Source of the DNA: Caulobacteraceae bacterium | GTDB taxonomy: Bacteria > Pseudomonadota > Alphaproteobacteria > Caulobacterales > Aquidulcibacteraceae | DNA length: 64,000 nt | Reading direction: 5' to 3' | Assembly: GCA_016703335.1 (NCBI GenBank) | Contig: JADJCG010000020.1 | Location: 22,036 to 86,035, forward strand | Shown: piece after piece, positions 43,823-53,035 of the stretch | Layout: every line of letters starts with the position of its first letter | Numbering within the stretch: the stretch's first letter is position 1 | Translations under genes and position numbers: made by a program | Notes under the pieces: generated by a model | Seen by the model: only the letters and a program-made list of their open reading frames with translations | Databases searched by the model: none | Told to the model about the DNA's origin: nothing

Positions 43823-44704
43823 GAGATTCTCCTCTGCGTTCCATCTAGCACGCGAAGCGTGTCCGTCACGCGCGCGGCGCGTACGGAAATATGGGAGGAC
43901 GGGGCGCGTGGGATACGCCTAGTTTAGTTCCTTGAAGCGCAGATCATCGCTGACCGGCGCCGCGCGTCACACGCGCCCCGTTGCGATCTGTGCTCGCCAG
44001 GCCGCCACCAGGAGGTCTTTCACTCCCTTGGAACGGTCCCCGGCGGCGTGCGGGCTTCGTGCCGACAAAGTCCCGGTATGCTCCCGCAGTTGGCGCATTA
44101 GAGTTGCTGCTAACCCGCAGGCTTCTCTGCGTCGCAACGCCGAGGGCGTACGCAGCAGATCACGCTCGATCGCATCCCGGCGCTTCGTGTGGCTCGGCTA
44201 GCCTACGAACCTCCCGTGCGCGGGACGGCGTGAGTATGGCGCGGGTTCGGAGGTGTGGGATAGATTCTGGCGCGGGCGTTGATGGATATGGGATTTTGGG
44301 TGGTTTGCTGTGGGATAGATTGGGAGCACGCGCGAGTCAGTGATGGCTGGCAGGAACCGGAGCGCAGGTTCGCGTGCGGGGCCTGTGAACCGGGCCAACC
44401 ATAGCTTGCCTTCAGGAGGAGAGGCTTCCACCTCCGCCGCTCTCCAACCCAACGCGCTCTTCCCCCCGCGCCCGCCCACCCACCCCAGCATCAGTTCCTA
44501 TCTAGGCCTGGGAATTTCGGGACGCCTCAGCGGGGGGCTTCTGCGAGGTCCACGCGTCCGTGTCAGGCGACCGCCCCGGGGCTTCAAGGAGCCGTCGGTC
44601 GCTTCCATGCGCGGCAGGGGGCGTTCGACTGACCTGCGCTTGGGGGCGCTGCTGCGGGTCGCTGCTCGCTTTTTTATCGGGTCGTCTTCACCGCTCACGC
44701 GCCC
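43823..44704. other. Gene-free stretch of about 880 bases with inverted and direct repeats
   Basis: No supported coding region is seen. The part 43936-44139 can fold (see ncRNA candidate). Two direct copies of TGTGGGATAGATT occur near 44254 and 44310. GCGACCG at 44567-44573 pairs with CGGTCGC at 44596-44602 around CCCCGGGG. A six-T run at about 44671-44676 follows a GC-rich part and might end a transcript on the plus strand. Open frames over 44340-44825 and 44198-44491 have proline, arginine and serine-heavy composition unlike the neighbouring genes. Confidence 0.5.
43979..44139 (+). ncRNA. Candidate structured RNA (possibly 6S-like), low confidence
   Basis: CGTTGCGA (43979-43986) and TCGCAACG (44132-44139) form a perfect 8-bp closing helix around about 145 bases. 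Inside, TGCGGG (44049-44054) pairs with CCCGCA (44083-44088). The 161-base span, a long rod-like layout and the single-stranded-looking CCCTTGGAACGGTCC on the 5' side suit a 6S RNA, but the match is by eye and the strand is not certain. The segment 43985-43994 could instead pair with 43936-43945. Confidence 0.3.
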
Positions 44705-46237
44705 TCACAGCGGAATGTTGTCGTGCTTCTTCCAGGGGTTCTCTAGCTTTTTGTTCTTCAGCGTGCCGAGGGCGCGGATGATGCGCTTGCGGGTTTCGCG
44801 GGGCATGATCACGTCGTCGACGTAGCCCAGGCTCGCGGCCACAAACGGATTGGCGAAGCGGTCGGAATATTCCTGCGTGCGCGCCGCGATCTTTTCCGGA
44901 TCGCCGATGTCGGCGCGGAAGATGATCTCGACCGCGCCCTTCGCGCCCATCACCGCGATCTCGGCGCTCGGCCACGCATAGTTCACGTCGCCGCGCAGGT
45001 GCTTGGAACTCATGACGTCATAGGCGCCGCCATAGGCTTTGCGCGTGATCACCGTGACTTTCGGCACCGTGGCTTCGCCGTACGCGAACAAGAGCTTGGC
45101 GCCGTGCTTGATGAGGCCGCCCAGCTCTTGCTTGGTGCCCGGCAAGAAGCCCGGCACGTCCACGAATGTGACGATCGGAATGTTGAAGGCATCGCAGAAG
45201 CGCACGAAGCGCGCGGCTTTGCGCGAGGCGTCGCTGTCGAGCACGCCGGCGAGCACCATCGGCTGGTTGGCGACGATGCCGACGGTGGAGCCATCGAGGC
45301 GCGCGAAGGCGGTGATGATGTTCTTGCCGAACTCAGGGCCAATCTCGAAGAAGTCGCCCTCGTCGACCACCTTCAGGATCAACTCCTTCATGTCGTAGGG
45401 CTTGTTCGGATTGTCGGGGATCAGGCGATTGAGCGACGTTTCCTCGCGCGTGACATCATCTAAGTGCGGGCGCGTCGGCGGCTTTTCGCGGTTGGAGAGC
45501 GGCAGGAAATCGATCAGGCGGCGCATCTGCGTCAGCGTCTCGAAATCGTTTTCGTAGGCGCCGTCGGCGACACCTGATTTGGCCGCGTGCACGCGCGCGC
45601 CGCCGAGTTCTTCGGCCGTCACGACTTCGTTGGTCACGGTCTTCACCACGTCAGGCCCGGTCACGAACATGTAGCTCGTATCCTTCACCATGAAGATGAA
45701 GTCGGTCATCGCCGGCGAATACACATCGCCGCCCGCGCACGGGCCCATGATGACGCTGATCTGCGGAATGACGCCCGAGGCCAGAATGTTGCGCTGGAAG
45801 ATGTCGGCGTAGCCAGCCAGCGATTCCACGCCTTCTTGAATGCGCGCGCCGCCGGCGTCGAAAATCCCGACGATCGGCGCGCCGTTCTTCATCGCCATGT
45901 CCTGCACTTTGCAGATCTTGGCCGCGTGCGCGCCCGAGAGCGAACCGCCGAACACGGTGAAGTCCTTGGAGAAGACGTAGACCAAGCGGCCATTGATGGT
46001 GCCGTAGCCGGTGACGACGCCGTCGCCCGGGATTTTGGTTTTCTCCATGCCGAATTCGTGGCTGCGATGTTCGACGAACATGTCGAACTCTTCGAAGCTG
46101 CCTTCATCGAGCAAAAGCTCAATGCGCTCGCGCGCCGTGAGTTTGCCTTTGGCGTGCTGAGCCGCGTGGCGCTTCTCGCCCCGGCCTGCGCGCGCGGCGG
46201 CGCGTTTGGCTTCGAGTGCGGCGATGATGTCTTTCAT
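44705..46237 (-). CDS. pccB: Propionyl-CoA carboxylase beta subunit
   Basis: Carboxyltransferase subunit making methylmalonyl-CoA from propionyl-CoA. The 510-residue protein begins MKDIIAALEAKRAAARAGRG and has 'GDGVVTGYGTINGRLVYVFS', 'SLSGAHAAKICKVQDMAMKN', 'GGARIQEGVESLAGYADIFQ', 'MGPCAGGDVYSPAMTDFIFM' and 'FVDVPGFLPGTKQELGGLIK', all typical. It ends with the family tail 'TLKNKKLENPWKKHDNIPL'. It is intact. The biotin-carrying alpha subunit is not in this window. A lipoprotein gene overlaps its start by 4 bases. Confidence 0.94.
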   Translation of the reverse strand: MKDIIAALEAKRAAARAGRGEKRHAAQHAKGKLTARERIELLLDEGSFEEFDMFVEHRSHEFGMEKTKIPGDGVVTGYGTINGRLVYVFSKDFTVFGGSLSGAHAAKICKVQDMAMKNGAPIVGIFDAGGARIQEGVESLAGYADIFQRNILASGVIPQISVIMGPCAGGDVYSPAMTDFIFMVKDTSYMFVTGPDVVKTVTNEVVTAEELGGARVHAAKSGVADGAYENDFETLTQMRRLIDFLPLSNREKPPTRPHLDDVTREETSLNRLIPDNPNKPYDMKELILKVVDEGDFFEIGPEFGKNIITAFARLDGSTVGIVANQPMVLAGVLDSDASRKAARFVRFCDAFNIPIVTFVDVPGFLPGTKQELGGLIKHGAKLLFAYGEATVPKVTVITRKAYGGAYDVMSSKHLRGDVNYAWPSAEIAVMGAKGAVEIIFRADIGDPEKIAARTQEYSDRFANPFVAASLGYVDDVIMPRETRKRIIRALGTLKNKKLENPWKKHDNIPL

Positions 46238-46815
46238 TGGTTCGTCCGAGCGTTGATCGAAAGGGAGGACATAAATTGATGCATCGAGGCGATGTCGATG
46301 TCGGCGTTCTCGCCGCCGCCGGCGCCGCAGGCGACGGTGTAGCGTGTCGCGGCATCGGCGCCCGCGATGGCGAAGACTGCTTGCATATGACGAAAGTTGC
46401 CCGTGTTGCGATCGAATCTGACGACGCGCACGCCGTTCACGATCTCGTTCGAGAAGGTGTGGACCTCGTTGTCGGCAGCCGCGGGTCCAAACAAGCTTTC
46501 GGACGTCGCGCCCGCGCTGGCGGCGTTGAGCAGCTCTTGCGTCAATTGCGGGCCGCGCAGTGCTTCAACTGAGCACTGCCGCAAAGTGTCCTGACCCAGA
46601 ATTTGTGTTTGCGACGCGATGGTCAGCAGGCGCTGTTCGTCCGCGCTCGGATCTTCAGTGTTCGCCCAGCCTGCGGGAATGGTGACGCTGAAGGCGCCGC
46701 TTGGCGGCGTCCAACCGGACTGCGCGCCGGGCGCCACTTCGGCTGGCGCGGGCTCTGCAGCGGGCGCACCGCCACAGGCGGCGAGCGCGAAAACAGCCAG
46801 GAGACTGACTCTCAT
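46234..46815 (-). CDS. Lipoprotein of unknown function
   Basis: The start MRVSLLAVFALAACGGAPAA at 46815 gives a clean lipoprotein signal with lipobox LAAC; the frame extends 15 codons further upstream with no signal character. The mature domain has 'GWTPPSGAFSVTIPAGWANT', 'QTQILGQDTLRQCSVEALRG' and 'DIDIASMHQFMSSLSINART', a layout common in small alphaproteobacterial secreted proteins with two cysteines. Length is 193 residues. It overlaps pccB by 4 bases. No specific family is recognised. Confidence 0.72.
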   Translation of the reverse strand: MRVSLLAVFALAACGGAPAAEPAPAEVAPGAQSGWTPPSGAFSVTIPAGWANTEDPSADEQRLLTIASQTQILGQDTLRQCSVEALRGPQLTQELLNAASAGATSESLFGPAAADNEVHTFSNEIVNGVRVVRFDRNTGNFRHMQAVFAIAGADAATRYTVACGAGGGENADIDIASMHQFMSSLSINARTNQ

Positions 46816-46856
46816 AAGGTCCGGGTTAATGGCCGGAGAGCCGCCAAGCAAGCAGC

Positions 46857-47609
46857 TCATACGCGCTTACGGGCCTCGGCGACACGATCCTGTAAGTGCG
46901 GCAGGCTTGGCCAACGGCGGGCGGCGTCCTCGTACACGCCGCGCGCGTCGGCCTTGCGTCCGAGCGCTTCGAGCGCCGCGCCGCGGTTCATAAAGAGCAC
47001 CGGCAGGTCGATGCCTTGCGCGATCAAGCTATCGAAGATCGCAAGAGCTTCCTGCGGTCGGTTCAGCATCATCAGGGCCGCAGCCTTTGCATGCTGTGCG
47101 TTAGGATCTTGTCCAGCTAGGCGTAGAGCGTTCTCAGCCGCAACGAGCGCCTCCTGCCCCTTGCCTTGCGCGCGCAGTGCGTTCGAGAGCGATTCCAATG
47201 ATGCGGCGGACACCGGCCCTTGTTGCGCAGCACGTTCGGCGTCCGCGAAGCGCTCTAGGCGATACAAGCTTTGCGAGATGGCGACGTTGAGATCCGGCCA
47301 GTTCGGATCAATAGACGCTGCGCGCGTGTAAGCTTCCAGAGCGCCGGTGTCGTTGCGTTGCTGCGAGAGAATGTGGCCAAGCGCAATGTTGTGACGGAGC
47401 GAATTCGGCTCCGCATTCAAGGCGCCGCGCATGAGTTGCTCGGCTTCTTGTACGCGCCCCTGCGCCATGCGGACGCTCGCCATGAGATGCTGTGCATCGC
47501 CCGGGGCGCGCGTGATGTCAGACCATGCTTGGGTGAGGATACGCTCCGCGCCGGCGGCGTCACCTCTGTTGAGGGCAAATTCCGCTTGGTCGAGGGTGTC
47601 AGCGCTCAT
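46857..47609 (-). CDS. TPR protein, truncated relative to its two neighbours
   Basis: A 250-residue protein made of tetratricopeptide repeats. Its beginning 'MSADTLDQAEFALNRGDAAG' parallels 'MSAEVIKQARAALQSGDFRG' in the next gene, and 'LIAQGIDLPVLFMNRGAALEALG' parallels 'LIARGVTQPPLWLNRGMALLGLT'. It stops after 'HLQDRVAEARKRV', where the neighbours continue into more TPRs and an oxygenase domain. Either a separate short TPR protein or a paralogue that has lost its C-terminal part. No signal peptide is seen. It is downstream in the row of related genes. Confidence 0.78.
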   Translation of the reverse strand: MSADTLDQAEFALNRGDAAGAERILTQAWSDITRAPGDAQHLMASVRMAQGRVQEAEQLMRGALNAEPNSLRHNIALGHILSQQRNDTGALEAYTRAASIDPNWPDLNVAISQSLYRLERFADAERAAQQGPVSAASLESLSNALRAQGKGQEALVAAENALRLAGQDPNAQHAKAAALMMLNRPQEALAIFDSLIAQGIDLPVLFMNRGAALEALGRKADARGVYEDAARRWPSLPHLQDRVAEARKRV

Positions 47610-47666
47610 CTCATCACTCCGTGGCGTTCGTTTGCAGCATCAGGCCGGTCGGTTCAAGCTCGCGCG

Positions 47667-49151
47667 TCACGCCGGGACGACATCGAATGGAGCGGTGAGC
47701 CGCTCGCCTTGCGAGAACGGTATGGTGCCGTGCCACATGTATGAAGGGAAAAGCACGAGGCGGCCCTCTTTCGGCTGCACGATCTTTTCCGCCGTGCAAT
47801 GCGGTAGCGGCCAGCGTGGCTCGCCGAACTTGATCCAGCCTTCCTGACCGACGCCGGTTTTGGTCACCTCCGGCAGCGAGACGTAATAGGCGGAGCTGAT
47901 CCACCCGGCCGGGTGCAGGTGGTTCACGTGATAGCCGTTGGGCTTGAGTTTCACTGACCAGCTACCTGAGAGTTTGAAGGCGCCGGTCCTGCGCCCGCTC
48001 CAAGGATGATCGGGCTTCTGCATTGACGCGATGTAGGTCTGGATCGGCGCTTCAAGCGCTTTTAGATATTGTTTGATGATCGGATCATCGACGGCGAGCA
48101 GACTACGCGTTGTCTGCGAGCCATGGCGGAGCGATTGATCGAGCGGATGCGTTTCGAGCACATGCAAGCGCTCTAAACTCTCACGCAGCGCCGCGTTGAA
48201 CTCGGATATGTTCGCAAAGCCGCTCGGGGCCTCGAGATCGAATGGCTGCACCATGAGATCGTAGTCGTAAAGTTCGTGGTAGCGCGCATCGCCGACTTGG
48301 CGATACGCCATGGCTTGATACGCGATCCACTCGCCATGCAGCGGTTGCGCGGCGAGCAATGGCGCAAGTTCGCGCAACGCTTCGTCGCCGCGTCCAAGCC
48401 GCAACAGCGCCCACACCATATTGCCCCGTACGAACGGCACTTGCGGCGCATCGATCACAGCGGCGCGCAGCAGCGGCACTCCTTCCTCCGTGCGTCCCAT
48501 TTCGTCAAGCAGCACGCCGAGTGCGCCTTGCAGAGGCCCATTGGCCGGTTGGCGTCGCAGACCTTCGCGCAGGACCGGTTCGGCCCGCGCGTGAAGATCG
48601 GCGCGGCGGAGCAAATCGGCGTAGCCAATGCGCAGACGCAGCGAGTCCGGTTGGCGTTGGAGCGCTGCTTCGTAGTCGCGCGCGAAATCATCGCCGCCGC
48701 TGCGCATCCAGCGCGTGCTAGCGAGCGCGTTTTGCAGCCCTTGATCCTGTGGCCAGCGATTTACGCCGTCTGCCAACGCTGCTTCCGCCTCGGCGTCGCG
48801 AGTGAGCCCTAAAAGCGCCATGCCGCGATTGAGCCAGAGCGGTGGTTGCGTCACGCCGCGCGCGATCAGCGCGTCGTAGATCGGAAGTGCTTCGCCGAAG
48901 CGGCCCAGGCGACCAAGAATGAACGCGCGACTATGCAGCGCCGCAACGCTTTGGGGATCGTGCGCGACGGCTTGCTCCGCCGCGACAAGGGCGTCTTCCA
49001 ATCGGTCTTGGGCGCGAAGCGTGCTGGCTAACAACTCAAGCGTTTCGGCACTGGGCGTCTGCGCCGTCAACGCGCGCGCGATCTGCTCTGCGCCGCGAAA
49101 ATCACCGCTTTGCAGTGCGGCGCGAGCTTGCTTGATCACCTCTGCGCTCAT
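47667..49151 (-). CDS. TPR protein with C-terminal 2OG-Fe(II) oxygenase-like domain
   Basis: A 494-residue protein. TPR units fill about residues 1-290. The C-terminal domain has 'NGYHVNHLHPAGWISSAYYV' (candidate iron histidines near 411 and 413), 'EGWIKFGEPRWPLPHCTAEK' and 'LVLFPSYMWHGTIPFSQGER' (His about 474, Arg about 484), fitting the 2OG-FeII_Oxy_5 type. Such TPR-oxygenases probably hydroxylate proteins or small molecules, but no substrate is known. It overlaps ATP12 by 4 bases. It is intact and is a paralogue of the gene at 49889-51687. Confidence 0.82.
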   Translation of the reverse strand: MSAEVIKQARAALQSGDFRGAEQIARALTAQTPSAETLELLASTLRAQDRLEDALVAAEQAVAHDPQSVAALHSRAFILGRLGRFGEALPIYDALIARGVTQPPLWLNRGMALLGLTRDAEAEAALADGVNRWPQDQGLQNALASTRWMRSGGDDFARDYEAALQRQPDSLRLRIGYADLLRRADLHARAEPVLREGLRRQPANGPLQGALGVLLDEMGRTEEGVPLLRAAVIDAPQVPFVRGNMVWALLRLGRGDEALRELAPLLAAQPLHGEWIAYQAMAYRQVGDARYHELYDYDLMVQPFDLEAPSGFANISEFNAALRESLERLHVLETHPLDQSLRHGSQTTRSLLAVDDPIIKQYLKALEAPIQTYIASMQKPDHPWSGRRTGAFKLSGSWSVKLKPNGYHVNHLHPAGWISSAYYVSLPEVTKTGVGQEGWIKFGEPRWPLPHCTAEKIVQPKEGRLVLFPSYMWHGTIPFSQGERLTAPFDVVPA

Positions 49152-49864
49152 GTCTGCAGCGCTTCAAGATAGCGTGCGATGGCGCCCCACTCGGCGCGCT
49201 GGCGATCAAGCCGAGTGCGGGCCTCGGCATCCTCGCCCCACTTTTCGAGGCCCCAGAGATTGTCGAGCACTGCGGCTTCGAAAGCCTGCTGCGGCGTCAA
49301 CGCTCCGCGCGTGAACGCAAAGCCAATCAGCACTGATCCAGCCAAACCTGTCGCTTGTGACAGCGCTGTCAGACGAAAATCATCCAGGTCCGCAGCGTGC
49401 GCGCGCAGCCGAGACAATACCTCTGCATCGACGCGAGCGGCGATGATGCCTTCAACGACCGGAAGTTTTACGCCAAGCCCGTCCTCAGCCCAGCGCACGA
49501 TTGGGTCCCAGAATTCGGCCTGTTTCGCCGCAAGTTCGACTGGCGATGACGCTCTGTGGCAGCACAGATCGGTTTCGCCGAAGCCGGCGATGTAATCGTG
49601 CAACTGCTCGCGACCTTTCATCGTGGAGTCGAACGTCGCGAACGCAAGCTGACTCGCCGGCATGGACGCAGGCACGATGAACTCGCCCTGCGTATCCCAC
49701 TCGTCGGCGCACAATTGAGCAAGCGAGCGCGTGGGCGCAACGAACACTGCGCCGCCGGGTGTCCGCAGCGTGCGTTCGTCCAACGCGACGCCAAAGCCGC
49801 CATCGCGTTCGACAACGCTGGCAGTTGTGTAGAAACGGCTAGGCAATGCTGGGGCGTCAGTCAC
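49148..49864 (-). CDS. ATP12-family F1-ATPase assembly chaperone
   Basis: A 238-residue member of the ATP12 family, which in mitochondria shields the alpha subunit during F1 assembly. Conserved parts are 'VALDERTLRTPGGAVFVAPT', 'LCADEWDTQGEFIVPASMPASQLAFATFDS' and 'WAEDGLGVKLPVVEGIIA' plus 'AAVLDNLWGLEKWGEDAEAR'. It is intact. It separates two TPR-oxygenase paralogues and overlaps one of them by 4 bases; no functional link between them is known. In many alphaproteobacteria this gene neighbours rluC and crcB, as here. Confidence 0.92.
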   Translation of the reverse strand: MTDAPALPSRFYTTASVVERDGGFGVALDERTLRTPGGAVFVAPTRSLAQLCADEWDTQGEFIVPASMPASQLAFATFDSTMKGREQLHDYIAGFGETDLCCHRASSPVELAAKQAEFWDPIVRWAEDGLGVKLPVVEGIIAARVDAEVLSRLRAHAADLDDFRLTALSQATGLAGSVLIGFAFTRGALTPQQAFEAAVLDNLWGLEKWGEDAEARTRLDRQRAEWGAIARYLEALQT

Positions 49865-49888
49865 GGGTTTAGTTCTAGCGGAAATTCA

Positions 49889-51687
49889 TCAACTGGGCAC
49901 AAGGTCGAACGCCATGCTGAGGCGTTCTGAGCCTTCGAACGGCACAGTCCCGTGCCACATGTACGAAGGAAACAGCACGAGCAAGCCTGGGTGCGGCTCG
50001 ACGAACTTCTCTGGACCGCAACCGGCGGGAGGCCGATTTGGCTCGCCGAACTTAAGCCAGCCAGCGCGTGGGTCTTTCGGCCGCTCACCCGGCATCACCG
50101 AGACACAATACGCCGAGCTGATCCAACCGCGGTCGTGAACATGGTTCGGCTGATAGCCGCCATCCGTCAGACGCACCGACCAGAGGCCGCTATAGCGCGA
50201 ATGCTTGGCGCGCCGCGCGCCAACGGGATCGTTCTCGGCCAAACGCCCGACATAGTCGCGCACGGCGACATCCATCGCCGCGAGGAAGTGCTTGATCACT
50301 GGCTCATCGAGCGTGAGCAAACTACGGCTCGTCTGTGAACCGTTCGGGATGTACTGATCGAGCGGGTGCGCGTTGGTCTTGTGCTGGGTGCGGAGCAACA
50401 CAGCGAGGCCAGCGTTGAAAGCTTCGGTCGTGAAGAAGCCCTGCGGCGGTGGAATTTCGTAGGTGCGCACCATGCGCTCGTAATCGCACCAGAGGCGATA
50501 CTCAGGATGGTTGAGCATGCGCATCGCAGTCGTCGCGCAGGCGATTAGGTACTGTTCGTGTGGTTGCTCGGCCCGCAATTCATTCACGATGCGCAGCACT
50601 TCTTCCGGCTGGCCCGCGCGCAGCAGGGTCGACAGCAGGTTGCGCTGTGCGGCCCGCGATGGCGCGACTTCAGCGGCGCGACGAAGCACTCTTAGTCCAT
50701 CGAGCGGCCGATCAAGTTCATCCAACACCACGCCCATAGCCGTCAGCAGCGCTGGTGAGTCTGGAGCGAGACGCAACGCTTCATCCAGAACGTTGAGCGC
50801 TTTCGTGTTATGCCCGCCACGATGCAGCGCATCGGCACACGCCAGACGCAAGGCCAAGTCTCCGGGCCGCGCTTGGATCGCCGCTTCGTTGGCCGCGACG
50901 CTTTTCTCGCCCTGCCCGACCAACCAGCGAATGCGCGAAAGCGCGCCATGCAGCGCCGAGACGTTCGGCCACATCGTGACGGCGTGTTCGGCCACGGCTT
51001 CAGCGTCCTTCTTGCGCCCTTCGACATAAAGCGCGCGGGCGTAGTTCAACGCGAGGTCCGGAGTATCGAGTTCTTGCTTTGCGAGCTTCTCGAACACGCC
51101 AAGCGCCTCGGTTGTGCGCCCCACCTTCTCGAGCGCCGCAGCAAAGTTGTAGCGAAGGCCGCGCAAGTTCGGCCCGTAGCGCAGCGCTGCCTCGGCCGTC
51201 GCCAGCGCATCCTGATTGCGGTCCTGCGCTTGCTGCACTGTACCGAGTAGCGTCAGGCTTTCGGCCCCTGGCGCAATCGCTACGTACTCGCGGGCCTCAC
51301 GTTCAGCTTCGCTGAGTTCGTTCATAGCCAGATGGCAGCGCACGATGTTGACGCGCACCATCAAAAATCAGGCGCGAGCGCGGCGGCGGCTCTGAAGATT
51401 TTGATCGCTTCACCATAGGCGCCGCGCGCCTGCAGGACGAGACCCAGTTCGTTGTAATACTGGCCGGCCTTGAGATCGTGCGCGATCGCGGCGCGGAAAT
51501 AGCGCTCGGCCTCCGCGAGTTGGCCTTGCGCCTTTTTGATCTGCCCCATCAGGTGCTGAACCGGCGCGTCGGCTTTGAACTGATGAATGATCGGCGCGAG
51601 GATACGCTCGGCGCCCACCGCATCGTTCTGATTCATAAGCTCCCGCGCGGCGTTGACGAAAGCATCTGCTTCCAACGCACCCTTCAT
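49889..51687 (-). CDS. TPR protein with 2OG-Fe(II) oxygenase-like domain, frameshifted
   Basis: Two adjacent reading frames form one gene of about 599 residues. The first, 51687-51361, ends 'AIKIFRAAAALAPDF' at a stop; the second goes on with 'MVRVNIVRCHLAMNELSEAE', again TPR. The five-A run 51362-51366 (plus strand) needs a sixth to give 'LAPDFLMVRVNIV'. The C-terminal domain has 'GYQPNHVHDRGWISSAYCVS', 'GWLKFGEPNRPPAGC' and 'LVLFPSYMWHGTVPFEGSER', matching the neighbour at 47667-49151. It overlaps rluC by 4 bases. Confidence 0.8.
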
Positions 51688-52679
51688 CGCGTCCCCTCGA
51701 ACGGCGCGAATGGATCTTTCATGTCGCTTTCTTCGAAGCCAAGTGTGTTGAACGCGGCCTTAAAGTGGCCCGTCAGCTTCGCGATGACTTTGAGTTCGCC
51801 GCCGGAGGGATGCGGCATCCGGATTGCGCGGGCGTGGAGCAGCAGTGAGCCGCCCAAATCATTGAGGGTCGGCCGATCGCATTTGTATTTTGGATCACCG
51901 GCAATGGCATGACCCATCTCAGCCATATGGAAGCGCAATTGGTGCGTCCGCCCGGTGACGGGCCGCAACGCGACCCACGTCGCGCGCTGCGCAGCTTCGG
52001 ATACGACGGCGTACTGCGTGATCGCATGCACAGCGCCTTCTTCGGTCTGCAACGCTCTCACCATCATCTCGCGGTCGGCATCACGCGGTCCCGGCGCCTT
52101 GCGAATCCATGAGCGCAGCTCGCCAACCTTCGGACGCGGTGACCCGACCACGATAGCCCAGTAGATTTTGTCGGTATCGCGATCTCGGAATGCTTCGGCG
52201 AGAAACGCCGCCGCGCGGGGATGGCGCGCGAGCACCAAGCATCCCGACGTATCGCGGTCCAATCGATGGACCAGCTTTGGCTTCTTGTCGGCGTCGAACT
52301 TCAGGCCTTCCATCAAGAGATCGAGATGGCGCGGCGTCTTAGCGCCGCCTTGCACCGCCAGGCCGTGCGGCTTGTTCAAAACGATCACATCGTTGTCGCG
52401 ATGGATCACCAGCGAGCGGACGTATTCTTCGTCCTTTTCAGACAGAGCATTCGGATCGCGTCGCGCTGGCGCGTCTGGCAGCGGCGGAATGCGGACGCTC
52501 TGCCCCGGCGCCAAGCGATCGGAGGCCTTCACGCGCGCGCCATCGACGCGCACTTGGCCAGTGCGCAGGAGCTTTTCAACCTGCCCCTGTGTCAGTTGCG
52601 GAAAGCGGCGGCGCAGCCAGCGGTCTACCCGCGGCTCACCATCGTCATGACCGACCTCGACGGTCTCAACCGTCTTCAT
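51684..52679 (-). CDS. rluC: 23S rRNA pseudouridine synthase RluC-type
   Basis: The start MKTVETVEVGHDDGEPRVDR at 52679 overlaps crcB by 4 bases and gives the expected S4 domain (residues about 15-75, 'VDRWLRRRFPQLTQGQVEKL'). The catalytic motif HRLDRDTSG with the active-site aspartate follows, then 'RPVTGRTHQLRFHMAEMGHAIAGDPKY'. At 331 residues it is the RluC/D form, with S4, unlike the shorter enzyme at 53604. It is intact. The exact uridines modified cannot be told from sequence. Confidence 0.92.
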   Translation of the reverse strand: MKTVETVEVGHDDGEPRVDRWLRRRFPQLTQGQVEKLLRTGQVRVDGARVKASDRLAPGQSVRIPPLPDAPARRDPNALSEKDEEYVRSLVIHRDNDVIVLNKPHGLAVQGGAKTPRHLDLLMEGLKFDADKKPKLVHRLDRDTSGCLVLARHPRAAAFLAEAFRDRDTDKIYWAIVVGSPRPKVGELRSWIRKAPGPRDADREMMVRALQTEEGAVHAITQYAVVSEAAQRATWVALRPVTGRTHQLRFHMAEMGHAIAGDPKYKCDRPTLNDLGGSLLLHARAIRMPHPSGGELKVIAKLTGHFKAAFNTLGFEESDMKDPFAPFEGTR

Positions 52680-53035
52680 GCGCGCCCCAAACTCAATCCC
52701 ACCCAACAGGCGCCGACGCTCAGCACCACCGAAGCAGCGGCATAAAGCATAGCGAGGCCGGGTTGATGCTCCATGAGGCGCACCGTCTCCAGCGAAAACG
52801 CCGAAAACGTGGTGAAACCGCCCAGGACACCCACGCCAAGGGCAAGCCGGAGCGCTTCCTGGTCAGGGCCAGTGCGCGCCGCCAGCAGCCCCATGGCGAG
52901 GCCGCCAACGACATTCACGGCTAGAGTGCCCCACGGGAACGCCAAGCCGAACAGACGCGCGGCGCCCATCCCGACGCCGTAGCGCGCCATGGCGCCCACA
53001 GCGCCGCCAAACGCCACCAGCAGCAGATTCATCAT
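52676..53035 (-). CDS. crcB: Fluoride ion exporter CrcB/Fluc
   Basis: A 119-residue dual-topology fluoride channel. Four membrane helices are visible, and the family motifs 'GGAVGAMARYGVGM', 'PWGTLAVNVVGGLAMGLLA' and 'GGFTTFSAFSLETVRLM' are complete. It lies directly in an operon, overlapping the upstream lipoprotein gene and rluC by 4 bases each, so there is no space for a fluoride riboswitch. It is intact. Confidence 0.94.
   Translation of the reverse strand: MMNLLLVAFGGAVGAMARYGVGMGAARLFGLAFPWGTLAVNVVGGLAMGLLAARTGPDQEALRLALGVGVLGGFTTFSAFSLETVRLMEHQPGLAMLYAAASVVLSVGACWVGLSLGRA

Noticed and set aside
43979..44139. RNase P RNA or tmRNA in the gene-free stretch
   Set aside because: The conserved GAGGAAAGTCCGGGC core of RNase P RNA and the tmRNA tRNA-like ends are not present.
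44340..44825. 161-residue open frame on the plus strand
   Set aside because: Low-complexity Pro/Arg/Ser composition, no ribosome-binding site, and its end lies antisense in pccB.
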